Positions 8,132 to 17,342 are shown, counted from the first letter of the stretch. The stretch is 64,000 bases of DNA from CAZWRV01 sp964636325 (GCA_964636325.1 CAZWRV010000023.1:1-64000), one strand, 5' to 3'. Made by a program: numbers and translations. The notes: generated from the sequence alone by a model not told the origin.

Positions 8132-9961
8132 ATGAACGACATCTTATTGGAACGGCTCAGCGCCCAGGTGCTGATCTTCGACGGGGCGATGGGCACTGAG
8201 ATATACAAGCGGAACTACTTCATCAATACCTGCTTCGACGAACTGAGCCTGAGCGCGCCGTCTGTGATCGAAGGCATCCACCGGGATTATGTGAACGCCG
8301 GCGCTGAAGTGCTCACCACAAACACATACGGCGCCAACCGCAACAAGCTGTCACGATTCGGACTAGGCGAAAAGACCTCGGAGATCAACAGGGCCGGGGT
8401 CGCCGCAGCGAAGGCCGCGGCAAAGGAGGGCACGCTCGTCGCCGCCTCCGTCGGCCCCGTCGGCAAAATCCCCTATAACACGGGCGTCGCCGAGAAGGAC
8501 ATCGTCGCCATGCTCGTCGAACAGATTGCCGCGCTGGAGGCGGCAGGCGCCGACTTCATCGTCTTCGAGACGCTTCCGTGCCGCTCCGACGTCGAATTCG
8601 CGTTCAAGGCGGTCAATTCCGGATCGAAGCTCCCCTACCTCATGAGCTTCTCCGTGGACCGCAACGGCGAGTCGGCCAAGGGCGAACCGCTTGACATCCT
8701 CCTCAAACCGCTGGACCAGCCGGGCCGCAGGCCCAGCGCCCTCGGCATAAACTGCGGAACCGGGCCCGAAGGCGCGCTCGTCCCCCTCGAAAAGCTCCTG
8801 CACCTGAGCAAGGTTCCGGTCGTCGTCAAGCCCAACGCAGGCCTCCCCAAGGACGTCGAAGGCAGGCTCATCTACATGACCAGCCCGGAATACTTCACCA
8901 CCTACGCGGTAAGGTTCGTCAACATGGGCGCCCGCGGCATCGGCGGATGCTGCGGAACCTCGCCCGACCACATCAGGGATCTCGCAAGAAGCATCAAGCC
9001 GCTTGTGAAGTCCGCCTTCTCCGTCAAGACATTGGAACTGGGCAAGGAGGCCCCCCTCAAGGATCCTGTCCCATCGCGCGAGAAGTCGGGGTTCGCCGCG
9101 AAGCTGGCGGACAAGCAGTGGGTCGCCACGGTTGAAATACTGCCTCCGCGCGGATTCAGCCTCGAACAGACGATCGAGAAGGCGAAGCAGTGCAAGGAGG
9201 CCGGCGTCGACGCCATGAACATCCCCGACGGCCCGCGCGCCAGCTCCAGGATGTCCCCGATGATCACCGCCTACAGGATACAGCACGAGGCCGGAATAGA
9301 GACTGTACTGCACTTTTGCTGCCGCGACCGCAACCTCATCGGGATGCAGTCCGACCTCCTCGGATGCGCCTCGGTTGGCATAGTCAATCTTCTCTTCATT
9401 ACAGGCGACCCGCCGAAGCTCGGCGACTACCCGTTCGCGTCGGCCGTCTTCGACGCCGACTCCATCGGCATGGTGAAGATCCAGGCGAATCTGAACCGCG
9501 GAATAGACCTAGGCGGCCATCCGATCACCGAGCAGACAAAGGCGTTCATCGGAGTCGGCGCCGACCCCAGTGCCATCGACATGGCCCGCGAAATCCGCAG
9601 AATCCGCGAAAAGGCGGAGGCCGGCGCGGAATTCATAATCACGCAGCCAGTTTTCGCGACCGATCCGCTGCTTTCGTTCCTCGACAAGATACAGGACCTC
9701 AAGCTGCCCGTCATCGCGGGAATATGGCCGCTCGCAAGCTACCGCAACGCCGAATTCATGCGCAACGAGGTCCCCGGCGTCATAGTCCCCGACAGCATCA
9801 TGGAGCGCATGGCCGCCATGAGGACCAAGGAGGAGCAGCGCGAGGAGGGCATCAGGATCGCCGTGGAGTCCGTCGAAAAAATCCGCCACAGGATCGCCGG
9901 CGTCCAGGTCAGCGCACCCCTCGGAAACGTCTCCACCGCAATAAGAGTGATCAAAGGATGA
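8132..9961 (+). CDS. bifunctional homocysteine S-methyltransferase / methylenetetrahydrofolate reductase
   Basis: A 609-residue fusion. Residues 1-290 form a homocysteine S-methyltransferase domain: FDGAMGTEIYKRN, VLTTNTYGANR and the zinc ligands GINCG and GGCCGTSPDHI. Residues about 325-605 form a MetF domain: ATVEILPPRGFSLEQTIEKA, FCCRDRNLIGMQSDLLG, LFITGDPPKLGDYP, FIITQPVFATDPL. The same order is found in YitJ-type proteins. MetF reduces 5,10-methylene-THF to 5-methyl-THF; the other domain methylates homocysteine to methionine. It lies upstream of the glycine cleavage genes, which make methylene-THF, so a shared one-carbon role is plausible. The SD is weak. Confidence 0.94.
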   Translation: MNDILLERLSAQVLIFDGAMGTEIYKRNYFINTCFDELSLSAPSVIEGIHRDYVNAGAEVLTTNTYGANRNKLSRFGLGEKTSEINRAGVAAAKAAAKEGTLVAASVGPVGKIPYNTGVAEKDIVAMLVEQIAALEAAGADFIVFETLPCRSDVEFAFKAVNSGSKLPYLMSFSVDRNGESAKGEPLDILLKPLDQPGRRPSALGINCGTGPEGALVPLEKLLHLSKVPVVVKPNAGLPKDVEGRLIYMTSPEYFTTYAVRFVNMGARGIGGCCGTSPDHIRDLARSIKPLVKSAFSVKTLELGKEAPLKDPVPSREKSGFAAKLADKQWVATVEILPPRGFSLEQTIEKAKQCKEAGVDAMNIPDGPRASSRMSPMITAYRIQHEAGIETVLHFCCRDRNLIGMQSDLLGCASVGIVNLLFITGDPPKLGDYPFASAVFDADSIGMVKIQANLNRGIDLGGHPITEQTKAFIGVGADPSAIDMAREIRRIREKAEAGAEFIITQPVFATDPLLSFLDKIQDLKLPVIAGIWPLASYRNAEFMRNEVPGVIVPDSIMERMAAMRTKEEQREEGIRIAVESVEKIRHRIAGVQVSAPLGNVSTAIRVIKG

Positions 9962-9971
9962 AACTGTAAGA

Positions 9972-11138
9972 ATGAATGCTGCAGCCCGCATCAAGAAGGA
10001 CATCTCCGCAGTCGCTCCCGCGCTGAGGAAGCTCGCGCTGGACGTGCACGCCAACCCCGAGCTCGGCTTCGAGGAGCGGAAGGCCTGCGCCTGGCAGGTC
10101 GAAATCCTGAGGAGGCACGGATTCGAGATCGAGAATCCGTTCCGCGGTCTTGAAACTGCGTATCTCGCGAAAAGCGGTTCGGGCAGGCCTGCGGTCTGCT
10201 TCCTGTCGGAATATGACGCGCTTCCCGGACTCGGCCACGCCTGCGGGCACAACCTTATCTGCGCGGCGGCTCTTGGGGCTGGGATTGTACTTTCGGATAT
10301 CCTTCAGAAAGAAGGGACAAAAGGGACAGTCTATGTGGCGGGAACCCCCGCCGAGGAGGGCAAGGGCGGAAAGCTCCACTTCGTCTCCTCCGGAATTTTC
10401 AAGGGCGTCGATGCGGCGCTGATGGCCCACCCCGAGACCCGCACATCGGGCTGGAACGGCTGCCTCGCCATCGAGCGCTACGATGCGACGTTCAGAGGTA
10501 GGGCCTCGCACGCCTCGACCGCCCCTGAAAAGGGGATCAACGCGCTGGACGCCGTCCTGCTCCTCTTCCAAGGAGTCAATGCATGGAGGCAGCAGCTTCC
10601 GGAGACTTCGAGAGTGCACGGCATAATCACCAAGGGCGGCGACGCACCCAACATAATTCCGGACAAGGCATCCTGCAGGTTCTACCTCCGATCCGACAGA
10701 ATGTCGTTCCTGAAGGTTATGGAGAGGCGCTTCAAAGACATCGCCCGCGGCGCCGCCCTGATGACTGGCGCGAAGCTGGAACTTGTGAAGGCGAAGGAGG
10801 GATACAAGGCCGGGGTCATAAACAATGTCCTCAACAGGGAGTTTGCAACGATCGCGGAATCCCTGGGCATGGGCGTACGCTCATCCGACGACGGCCGAGG
10901 GTCGAGCGACTTCGGCGACGTCTCCCAGGAACTGCCTGGCATCCACTTCTACTTCAAGGCGGTCACGGAGGACGCCCCTATACACTCGTCTAGGTTCGAA
11001 CAGCTCACAGCCAAGGAATTCGCCCTCGACGCCATGCTCCAGGCCGCTGAGGCCCTGGCCATTCTTGGCCACAGAATATTGACGGACAAGAAGCTGCGGG
11101 ACGAGGCCTGGCAAGATTTCCGGAACGCGCCGAAGTGA
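9972..11138 (+). CDS. M20 family amidohydrolase (aminoacylase / AbgB-like)
   Basis: A 388-residue metal-dependent hydrolase. Metal-site motifs of the M20D group are present: LDVHANPELGFEE, FLSEYDALPGLGHACGHNL, GTPAEEGKGGKLHF, DAALMAHPETRT. A dimerisation lid region follows (RGRASHASTAPEKGINALDA). The group hydrolyses N-acyl amino acids, p-aminobenzoyl-glutamate or related amides; being next to a folate-linked enzyme makes an aminobenzoyl-glutamate-type substrate worth testing, but that is inference. The start lies 10 bp after the previous stop, so the two genes are probably co-transcribed. Confidence 0.9.
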   Translation: MNAAARIKKDISAVAPALRKLALDVHANPELGFEERKACAWQVEILRRHGFEIENPFRGLETAYLAKSGSGRPAVCFLSEYDALPGLGHACGHNLICAAALGAGIVLSDILQKEGTKGTVYVAGTPAEEGKGGKLHFVSSGIFKGVDAALMAHPETRTSGWNGCLAIERYDATFRGRASHASTAPEKGINALDAVLLLFQGVNAWRQQLPETSRVHGIITKGGDAPNIIPDKASCRFYLRSDRMSFLKVMERRFKDIARGAALMTGAKLELVKAKEGYKAGVINNVLNREFATIAESLGMGVRSSDDGRGSSDFGDVSQELPGIHFYFKAVTEDAPIHSSRFEQLTAKEFALDAMLQAAEALAILGHRILTDKKLRDEAWQDFRNAPK

Positions 11139-11272
11139 AAGCCGTGTCTCACGAGCCCGTCGGCAGGATTCGTGAGGCGTCGGCAGGCATCGGCAGGCAT
11201 CGAATTTATCGACCGCGGTCGACCGCATTCGGCTGCGGCCAGCCCCAATCGGATTATTTAGGAGTTTTCGCC

Positions 11273-11848
11273 ATGCAACTTCTCGAAGCAATCAGGACCA
11301 GGCGCAGCATACGGCGCTTCAAGCAGATCCCCGTGCCGGATTCCACGCTCGACCAGCTGGTAGACGCAGCCAGGTTCGCACCCTCGGGCGGCAACATGCA
11401 GCATCTCCGATATCTGATCGTTAGAACTCCCGAGATGGTAAAACAGGTCTTCGAGCACACCGCCTGGGGCGCGCATGTGAGGCCGGCGAGAAATCCCGTG
11501 TGGGGGAAGGACGCGCCACTCGCGTTCATCGCGGTCTTCACCAGCGCCGAGTCGGCCAGACATGTCCACGCCGACGCCGGCGCGGCCGTCCAGAACATCC
11601 TGCTGCGGGCCAGGGATCTCGGGCTCGGCACCTGCTGGATCGGCGCCTTCAAGCCCGAGAAGGTCGCTCCGATTGTCGGGCTGGGCCAGGACAGCGCGCT
11701 TCATTTCCTCGTCGCCGTAGGATACCCAGACGAGGATCCCGTCCAGGAAGACATCGGCCATGACGGACATAGGAAATACTATCTTGACAAGGACGACAGG
11801 CTCCATGTCCCTAAGCTTAAACTCGATGCGATACGGAAATTCAAATGA
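11273..11848 (+). CDS. nitroreductase family protein
   Basis: A 191-residue nitroreductase-fold flavoprotein. Motifs: MQLLEAIRTRRSIRRFKQIP at the N-terminus, DAARFAPSGGNMQHLRYLIV, and LGLGTCWIGAFKPEKVAPIV towards the end. AGGAG lies 8 nt before the ATG at 11273, which decides the start over longer in-frame options. The 134-bp gap before it contains tandem GGCAGGCATC copies and the palindrome GACCGCGGTC (11209-11218). It sits in a same-strand run from 8132 to 17280. The substrate is unknown. Confidence 0.9.
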   Translation: MQLLEAIRTRRSIRRFKQIPVPDSTLDQLVDAARFAPSGGNMQHLRYLIVRTPEMVKQVFEHTAWGAHVRPARNPVWGKDAPLAFIAVFTSAESARHVHADAGAAVQNILLRARDLGLGTCWIGAFKPEKVAPIVGLGQDSALHFLVAVGYPDEDPVQEDIGHDGHRKYYLDKDDRLHVPKLKLDAIRKFK

Positions 11849-11862
11849 AACTTTAGGCCGCC

Positions 11863-12717
11863 ATGGACAAGAATCCTGACAAAGAATATCTCTCGAATTC
11901 CTCACCATGCGGGATTACCAGGAACTACTTTCCCGGCGACAGCTACGACACTCCCGCCGGCAGGAAGCGCATGATCGACACCTTCCTGCTCAACTGCAGG
12001 TTCTGCCTCTACTCGCGGATCGTGAGGACGGTCTTCAAGGCCAACAGGATAGCGGTCGGAGGCCGGCTGAACCGCGTCACGTTCAACGAGCTTTCCTTCG
12101 ACATGATCTCAAACGTCGAGGACAGCGGCGGGCAAATGCACTTCAGGGGGCTCGGAAACATCGCCAAGGCCGACGGCCCGGTCGTCCTCATCGGCAATCA
12201 CATGAGCACCATGGAGACATTCGTTACTCCGGCGCTCATTCTCCCGCGCAAGAACGTCGGCTATGTCGTGAAGACTTCCCTTCTCACATATCCCGTCTTC
12301 GGGCCGGTGATCTCCAACCTCCCGAACATCGCGGTCGGCCGCGTCAACCCCAGGGAGGATCTGGTCACAGTCCTGGAGAAAGGCGTCGAACTCCTGGAAA
12401 AAGGAATCTCGCTCATGATCTTCCCGCAGGCCACCAGGAGCGTAGAATTCATCCCCGAAAACTTCAACACCATCGGGATCAAGCTCGCAAAAAGGGCCGG
12501 AGTCCCAGTCGTCCCGCTCGCCCTCAAGACCGACTTCTGGGGCAACAGCCGCATCATAAAGGAGTTCGGCCCCGTCCATCCGCGGAAACAGATATGGTTC
12601 CAGTTCGCAGAACCCTTACGGATCACCGGCAACGGCAAGGAGCAGCACGAATGGATGATCGAATACATCAAGGCCAGGCTGAAAGAATGGAACTCGCTGG
12701 AGGAAGCCAGACAATAA
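11863..12717 (+). CDS. PlsC-like 1-acyl-glycerol-phosphate acyltransferase family protein
   Basis: A 284-residue protein with acyltransferase-fold blocks: VVLIGNHMSTMETF (block I), VGYVVKTSLLTYPVFGPVI (block II-like), SLMIFPQATRSVE (block III) and RAGVPVVPLALKTD (block IV). PlsC enzymes acylate lysophosphatidic acid at the inner membrane. Block I normally reads N-H-x4-D; here it is N-H-x4-E, as in the LpxL group, so the acyl acceptor may differ. There is no clear membrane segment. It ends 17 bp before gcvT on the same strand. Confidence 0.85.
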   Translation: MDKNPDKEYLSNSSPCGITRNYFPGDSYDTPAGRKRMIDTFLLNCRFCLYSRIVRTVFKANRIAVGGRLNRVTFNELSFDMISNVEDSGGQMHFRGLGNIAKADGPVVLIGNHMSTMETFVTPALILPRKNVGYVVKTSLLTYPVFGPVISNLPNIAVGRVNPREDLVTVLEKGVELLEKGISLMIFPQATRSVEFIPENFNTIGIKLAKRAGVPVVPLALKTDFWGNSRIIKEFGPVHPRKQIWFQFAEPLRITGNGKEQHEWMIEYIKARLKEWNSLEEARQ

Positions 12718-12734
12718 CAGCAAAAGGAAATACT

Positions 12735-13832
12735 ATGGAACTGAGAAGAACAGCGCTTTACGATTCGCATGCCAGTCTAGGCGCCAGGATGGTGCCGTTC
12801 GCCGGATGGGAGATGCCGGTCCAGTATCCGGAGGGGATCATAGCCGAACATAGCCACACCAGGAAGCTGGCCTCGGTGTTCGACATATGCCACATGGGCG
12901 AATTCAGGGTGAAGGGCGCAGGGGCGGCCGAGGCCCTCGACGGGATATTCGCGCGCCCCGTCCTCGACCAGAAGCCGGGAAGCTGCCGCTACAGCTTCCT
13001 GCTGACCGACCAAGGCACGGTGATCGACGATCTGATAGTCTACAGGATTGGCGCGGAAGAGTTCTTCATTGTGGTCAACGCCTCGACCAAGGACGGCGAC
13101 GCGGAGCGCATCCGCTCGCTGCTGCCGCAGGGCGTCAGCTTCGCCGACGAATCGGACGAGACAGCGAAGATCGATCTGCAGGGCCCCGCCTCGGCGGGCG
13201 TTCTCGAACAGCTCGGCCTCGACAGGAAGGCCCTTCCCCCTTACTACGGTTGGATCAAGACTGAAATCGGAGGGATCCCCGTCCTGCTAAGCCGCACTGG
13301 CTACACGGGGGAACTGGGGTTCGAAATCTACTTCAACGCCAGGCACGCCGCCAAGATATGGGAACTCCTTCTGGCCCAGAAGGACGTGAAGCCGGCCGGA
13401 CTCGGAGCCAGGGACACGCTCCGCCTCGAGATGGCTTATCCTCTCTACGGCCATGAGCTGAACCTCTCCACGACGCCCGTCGAGGCCGGCTTCGGGAAGA
13501 TGCTCAAGCTGGAATCCGGGAGGAATTTCCCCGGCGCCGTCGCGCTGCGGAATTCGCGGCCGAAAAAGAATCTGGCCGGCGTCGTCCTCGACGGCAGGCG
13601 CGCCGCCAGGGAGGGGACCGAAATCCTCCACTCCGGAAAACCCGCGGGCAAGGTCACTTCCGGTGCTTTCGGCCCTTCAATCGGCGCGGCAGTCGCCCTC
13701 GTTTACCTTGATGCCGGAATCCCTACGGCCCCCGGGACAGAACTGACGCTCAAAACCGACAGAGCGGAGCTTAAAGGCCGTGTCGCGGAACTTCCGTTCT
13801 ACAGGAACGCCACCACCCGCGCAAGCATCTGA
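12735..13832 (+). CDS. gcvT: glycine cleavage system aminomethyltransferase (T protein)
   Basis: A 365-residue protein, the usual GcvT length. It begins LRRTALYDSHASLGARMVPF and carries FDICHMGEF, a folate-site segment with NASTKDGDAERI, GYTGELGFEIYF and GLGARDTLRLEMAYPLYGHE. GcvT transfers the aminomethyl carbon from lipoyl-GcvH to tetrahydrofolate, releasing ammonia. The start at 12735 follows AAAAGGAAAT; the frame is open upstream across the acyltransferase gene, but that part is a shadow. First gene of a T-H-PA-PB set. Confidence 0.96.
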   Translation: MELRRTALYDSHASLGARMVPFAGWEMPVQYPEGIIAEHSHTRKLASVFDICHMGEFRVKGAGAAEALDGIFARPVLDQKPGSCRYSFLLTDQGTVIDDLIVYRIGAEEFFIVVNASTKDGDAERIRSLLPQGVSFADESDETAKIDLQGPASAGVLEQLGLDRKALPPYYGWIKTEIGGIPVLLSRTGYTGELGFEIYFNARHAAKIWELLLAQKDVKPAGLGARDTLRLEMAYPLYGHELNLSTTPVEAGFGKMLKLESGRNFPGAVALRNSRPKKNLAGVVLDGRRAAREGTEILHSGKPAGKVTSGAFGPSIGAAVALVYLDAGIPTAPGTELTLKTDRAELKGRVAELPFYRNATTRASI

Positions 13833-13852
13833 AAAATTTAAAAAAATATTTT

Positions 13853-13866
13853 GCAAAAGCGCTTTT
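13853..13866. promoter_or_regulatory. AAAAGCGCTTTT palindrome between gcvT and gcvH
   Basis: A perfect 12-bp palindrome within TGCAAAAGCGCTTTTCA. The centre, AAAGCGCTTT, is typical of operators for LacI-family repressors. It lies in an AT-rich 128-bp gap, so gcvH-PA-PB may have their own regulated promoter. I looked for a tandem glycine riboswitch here and upstream of gcvT and did not recognise one. Confidence 0.45.
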
Positions 13867-13960
13867 CATATTAAATAATAGATGTAGAGATATACTGGAT
13901 TTCGTGGCCGCTTACAGAGCCGGCTCTTGAAAGGTAGCATCGCATATCCGGAGGATTTTG

Positions 13961-14335
13961 ATGAAGAAATACACCAAGGAACACGAATGGGTGGAGATCG
14001 AGGGGGTCCAGGCCAAAATCGGCGTGACCGAATACGCCGCCAAGCAGCTCGGCGACATCACATACGTCGAGCTGCCCAAGAAGGACACCGACGTGATCGT
14101 CGGGGACGTCCTGGGAGTCATAGAGTCGGTAAAGGCGGCGTCCGACATCTACAGCCCCATAAGCGGAACGGTTTCAGAGGTCAACCATGAGCTCGACGAC
14201 GATCCCAGCATAGTCAACCGCTCCGCGGAAGGCAAGGGCTGGATCTGCAAGCTGGAGAACATCGACGACGAGGAGCTCGAGGAGCTGATGACGAAGCAGC
14301 AGTACGACAAGTTCCTCAAGGACTCGGAGAAGTGA
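13961..14335 (+). CDS. gcvH: glycine cleavage system lipoyl carrier protein (H protein)
   Basis: A 124-residue protein of the usual GcvH length. It starts MKKYTKEHEWVEIEG, has the H-protein stretch GVTEYAAKQLGDITYVELP and the lipoylation motif GVIESVKAASDIYSPISG, where the lysine carries lipoate. GcvH shuttles the aminomethyl group between the P and T proteins. GGAGG precedes the ATG at 13961; a TTG one codon earlier is less likely. The C-terminus is acidic and normal for the family. Confidence 0.96.
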   Translation: MKKYTKEHEWVEIEGVQAKIGVTEYAAKQLGDITYVELPKKDTDVIVGDVLGVIESVKAASDIYSPISGTVSEVNHELDDDPSIVNRSAEGKGWICKLENIDDEELEELMTKQQYDKFLKDSEK

Positions 14336-14481
14336 TGAACACCCAGCATCCGACACTCAGCTCCCAACCGGCCAAGGGAGGCAGATGAAATTGGAAATTG
14401 GATATTCCTTGTTCGATATTGGACATTCAAACAGCTTCCGTACAAACTTAGAGCAATCCTAAACGACGGACCCCTCCTAAA

Positions 14482-15822
14482 GTGCCATACATCCCGAACA
14501 CGGACGCCGACAGGCAAGAGATGCTGGAGACGGCAGGCTGCAGGAACTTCGAGGAGCTATGGGCCAAGGCCGGCATCGGCGATCCGGCGCCATCACTTGA
14601 AAAAATGCCCGCCGGGAAATCAGAATACGAAGTCGCAAGGCATCTCCGAAGCCTGGCCTCGCAGAATTCCACCGACCTCATCAACTTCCTGGGCAGCGGC
14701 TACTACGACCATATAATCCCAGCGGCGGTCGAGGCCATCATCGGGCGCTCCGAATTCTATACCGCATACACGCCCTACCAGCCCGAGGCTTCGCAGGGGA
14801 CGCTCCAGGCCATTTACGAATATCAGTCGGCCATGTGCAGGCTCACGGGGATGCAGGTTTCCAACGCGTCGCTCTATGACGGCGGAACCGCGCTTTTCGA
14901 GGCCATGATGATGGCCGTCAGGATAACCTCGCGCAGGCAGGCGGTCATCTCAGGCGCAGTGTCGCCGATCTTCCGCGAGATGATCCGCTGCTACAGCCGC
15001 AACCTCGACGTCGAGCTGATTGAAGTTCCGCCGCACGGAACCGGTTCGGCGCAGGAGGAGCTGGCCGCCGCGGTGTCCGGCAAGTCCGCATGCGTCCTCG
15101 TCCAGTATCCGAACGTCTTCGGCACCGTGGAGGACTGGTCCGCCGCGGTGAAGGCCGTCCATGCGAAAGGCGCAATCGCGGTTTGTTCTACATACCCGAT
15201 CGCGCTCGCGCTCATAAGGCCGCCCGGGGAGATGGACTTCGACATCGTCACCGGCGAGGGCCAGAGCCTCGGAATCCCGCTTTCTTTCGGCGGCCCGTAC
15301 CTCGGATTCATGACCGTGAAGGAGAAATACATGAGGAAGATGCCCGGCAGGATCGTCGGGCGCGCCGCAGACGCCGCCGGCAGGACGGGCTACGTTCTCA
15401 CGCTCCAGGCCAGGGAGCAGCACATCCGCAGGGAGAACGCGATGTCCAACATCTGCACCAATGAAAGCCTCTGCGCCCTCTCCGCCCTCGCCTATCTTAC
15501 ATGCGTCGGCAAGGACGGGCTGGTCCAGGTCGCGCAGCTCTGCGCCGCCAAGGCGAAATTCGCAAGGGACGAGCTGCTCAAGATACGCGGCATAAATGCT
15601 TTGGGCGATCAGCCATTCTTCAATGAATTCGTGGTCAGGCTGCCGGGCGACGCTTCGGAAATCGTCGGGAAGCTCATCGACAAGGGCTTCGCCGCCGGAT
15701 TCCCGCTCGGAAGATACTATTCCGACCGCAAGGATCAGCTCCTCGTCGCAGTCACCGAGAAGCGCACGCGCGAGGAAATAAAGGCATTCGCAAACGCGAT
15801 GGAAGCGGTTTTGCATAACTAG
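14482..15822 (+). CDS. gcvPA: glycine dehydrogenase (decarboxylating) subunit 1
   Basis: A 446-residue N-terminal half of P protein, the two-subunit form. It begins PYIPNTDADRQEMLETAG and contains FLGSGYYDHIIPAAVEAI, FYTAYTPYQPEASQGTLQAI, YEYQSAMCRLTGMQVSNASLY, and FGGPYLGFMTVKEKY. With GcvPB it decarboxylates glycine and loads the aminomethyl group on GcvH. The start is a GTG at 14482; SD evidence is poor. The 146-bp gap before it carries TTGGAAATTGGATATT and TTCGATATTGGACATTC, a repetitive motif seen elsewhere in the window. Confidence 0.95.
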   Translation: MPYIPNTDADRQEMLETAGCRNFEELWAKAGIGDPAPSLEKMPAGKSEYEVARHLRSLASQNSTDLINFLGSGYYDHIIPAAVEAIIGRSEFYTAYTPYQPEASQGTLQAIYEYQSAMCRLTGMQVSNASLYDGGTALFEAMMMAVRITSRRQAVISGAVSPIFREMIRCYSRNLDVELIEVPPHGTGSAQEELAAAVSGKSACVLVQYPNVFGTVEDWSAAVKAVHAKGAIAVCSTYPIALALIRPPGEMDFDIVTGEGQSLGIPLSFGGPYLGFMTVKEKYMRKMPGRIVGRAADAAGRTGYVLTLQAREQHIRRENAMSNICTNESLCALSALAYLTCVGKDGLVQVAQLCAAKAKFARDELLKIRGINALGDQPFFNEFVVRLPGDASEIVGKLIDKGFAAGFPLGRYYSDRKDQLLVAVTEKRTREEIKAFANAMEAVLHN

Positions 15823-15831
15823 GATCGGGCT

Positions 15832-17280
15832 ATGCTGATTTTCGACAAAGGGCGCGCAGGGCGCAAGGGTTCGAGCCTCCCGGAGCTGGATGTTCCGGCG
15901 GGGGACGGATTGCCTTCCAGCCTGAAGCGCGAAAAGGCGCCCGCGATGCCGGAAGTCTCGGAGCTTGAGGCTGTCCGGCACTTCTCCCTGCTCAGCCGCA
16001 GGAACATGGGCGTGGACACCAACTTCTACCCGCTCGGCTCCTGCACCATGAAATACAATCCGAAGTTCCACGAGCGGATGGCGTCGATGCCGCGCTTCGC
16101 GAACCTGCATCCCCTCCTGCCCCAGCTCAGACGCGGAGGCGCGCTGACGCAGGGGGCTCTGGCTGTGATCTACGAGACCGAAAGGATGCTCTCAGAAATA
16201 CTTGGCTTCTCGCAGTTCACGATGCAGCCGCTCGCCGGCGCGCACGGGGAACTGACCGGCGTAATGCTTATCGCCGCATACCACAAGGCCTCGAACGACG
16301 CGAAGCGCAAGGTAATGCTCATACCCGACGCGGCGCACGGAACCAACCCCGCCAGCGCGGCCATGGCAGGCTTCAGGACTAAGACCATTCCGACCGACGC
16401 CAGCGGCAACACCGACATGCAGGCCCTGCGGAATTCGCTGGACGAGAACACCGCGGGGATCATGCTCACATGTCCCAGCACACTCGGCCTCTTCGACCCC
16501 AACGTGAAGGAGATTTGCAGGCTCGTCCACGAGGCCGGCGGCCTCACCTACTGCGACGGCGCCAATCTCAACGCCATCATCGGAAGGCTGCGCCCCGGCG
16601 ATCTCGGGTTCGACGTAATGCACGTAAACCTGCACAAGACCTTTTCAACCCCGCACGGCGCGGGCGGCCCAGGTTCCGGCCCGGTCGGCGTCTGCGAGAA
16701 GCTAGTCCCGTTCCTCCCGGTATCGCGCGTCGCAAAGCGCGCCGACGGGACATACGCGCTCGAATACAACTGCAAGGACAGCATCGGCTACATCGCGCCG
16801 TTCTACGGCAATTTCGGCGTCATCGTTAGGGCCTACGCATACCTGCTCACCGTCGGCCGCGAAGGACTGCTCAGGATAAGCGAGAACGCCGTCCTCAACG
16901 CGAACTACATCCGCGCGAAGCTCGAGCCTCACTTCGACCTCCCCCACAAGCGCCACTGCATGCACGAATGCGTCTTCTCCGCCTCCCGGCAGAACGAAAA
17001 GGGCGTCCATGCGCTAGATATAGCCAAAGCCCTTATAGACAGAGGCATACATCCGCCCACCATCTACTTCCCCCTCATCGTCAAGGAGGCGATCATGATC
17101 GAACCCACCGAGACCGAGTCCAAGGAGCAGATGGACGAGTTCATCAGGAACATGATCGAAATCGCGAAAATGGCGGATGAAGATCCCTCGAAGATAACCT
17201 CATGCCCCACCACCACACCCATCGGCCGCCTCGACGAGACCGCCGCCGCGCGCAAGCCCGATCTGGCATACCTCGCCTGA
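15832..17280 (+). CDS. gcvPB: glycine dehydrogenase (decarboxylating) subunit 2
   Basis: A 482-residue PLP-dependent C-terminal half of P protein. Landmarks: NFYPLGSCTMKYNPK, PDAAHGTNPASAAMAGF, CDGANLNAIIGR and the PLP-lysine motif HVNLHKTFSTPHGAGGPGSG. It begins 10 bp after gcvPA and completes the decarboxylase. The lipoamide dehydrogenase (L protein) is not in this window. No terminator is visible after the stop; repeats follow directly. Confidence 0.96.
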   Translation: MLIFDKGRAGRKGSSLPELDVPAGDGLPSSLKREKAPAMPEVSELEAVRHFSLLSRRNMGVDTNFYPLGSCTMKYNPKFHERMASMPRFANLHPLLPQLRRGGALTQGALAVIYETERMLSEILGFSQFTMQPLAGAHGELTGVMLIAAYHKASNDAKRKVMLIPDAAHGTNPASAAMAGFRTKTIPTDASGNTDMQALRNSLDENTAGIMLTCPSTLGLFDPNVKEICRLVHEAGGLTYCDGANLNAIIGRLRPGDLGFDVMHVNLHKTFSTPHGAGGPGSGPVGVCEKLVPFLPVSRVAKRADGTYALEYNCKDSIGYIAPFYGNFGVIVRAYAYLLTVGREGLLRISENAVLNANYIRAKLEPHFDLPHKRHCMHECVFSASRQNEKGVHALDIAKALIDRGIHPPTIYFPLIVKEAIMIEPTETESKEQMDEFIRNMIEIAKMADEDPSKITSCPTTTPIGRLDETAAARKPDLAYLA

Positions 17281-17318
17281 GAAATATCTCTCACAAGGCG
17301 CAACGAATATCGCTGCAT

Positions 17319-17342
17319 ATACTCCTTCAGGCTGAAAAATAT
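17319..17342 (+). repeat. partial end of the 272-bp element (family R1)
   Basis: The sequence ATACTCCTTCAGGCTGAAAA matches the left terminus of the element at 28158-28429. It stops after about 24 bp and abuts an R4 repeat at 17343, so one repeat has replaced the rest of the other. Confidence 0.65.

Noticed and set aside
11907..12734. Long in-frame extension upstream of gcvT
   Set aside because: It overlaps the acyltransferase in another frame, is Arg/His-rich, and a good start with AAAGGAAA exists at 12735; the GcvT length is then normal.
12600..13960. Glycine riboswitch upstream of gcvT or gcvH
   Set aside because: I looked for the tandem aptamer landmarks and did not recognise them; the gaps are too short (17 and 128 bp) for a typical tandem riboswitch.
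15000..15400. tRNA or rRNA genes anywhere in the window
   Set aside because: None was recognised while reading the gaps; a covariance-model scan would be needed to exclude a tRNA firmly.
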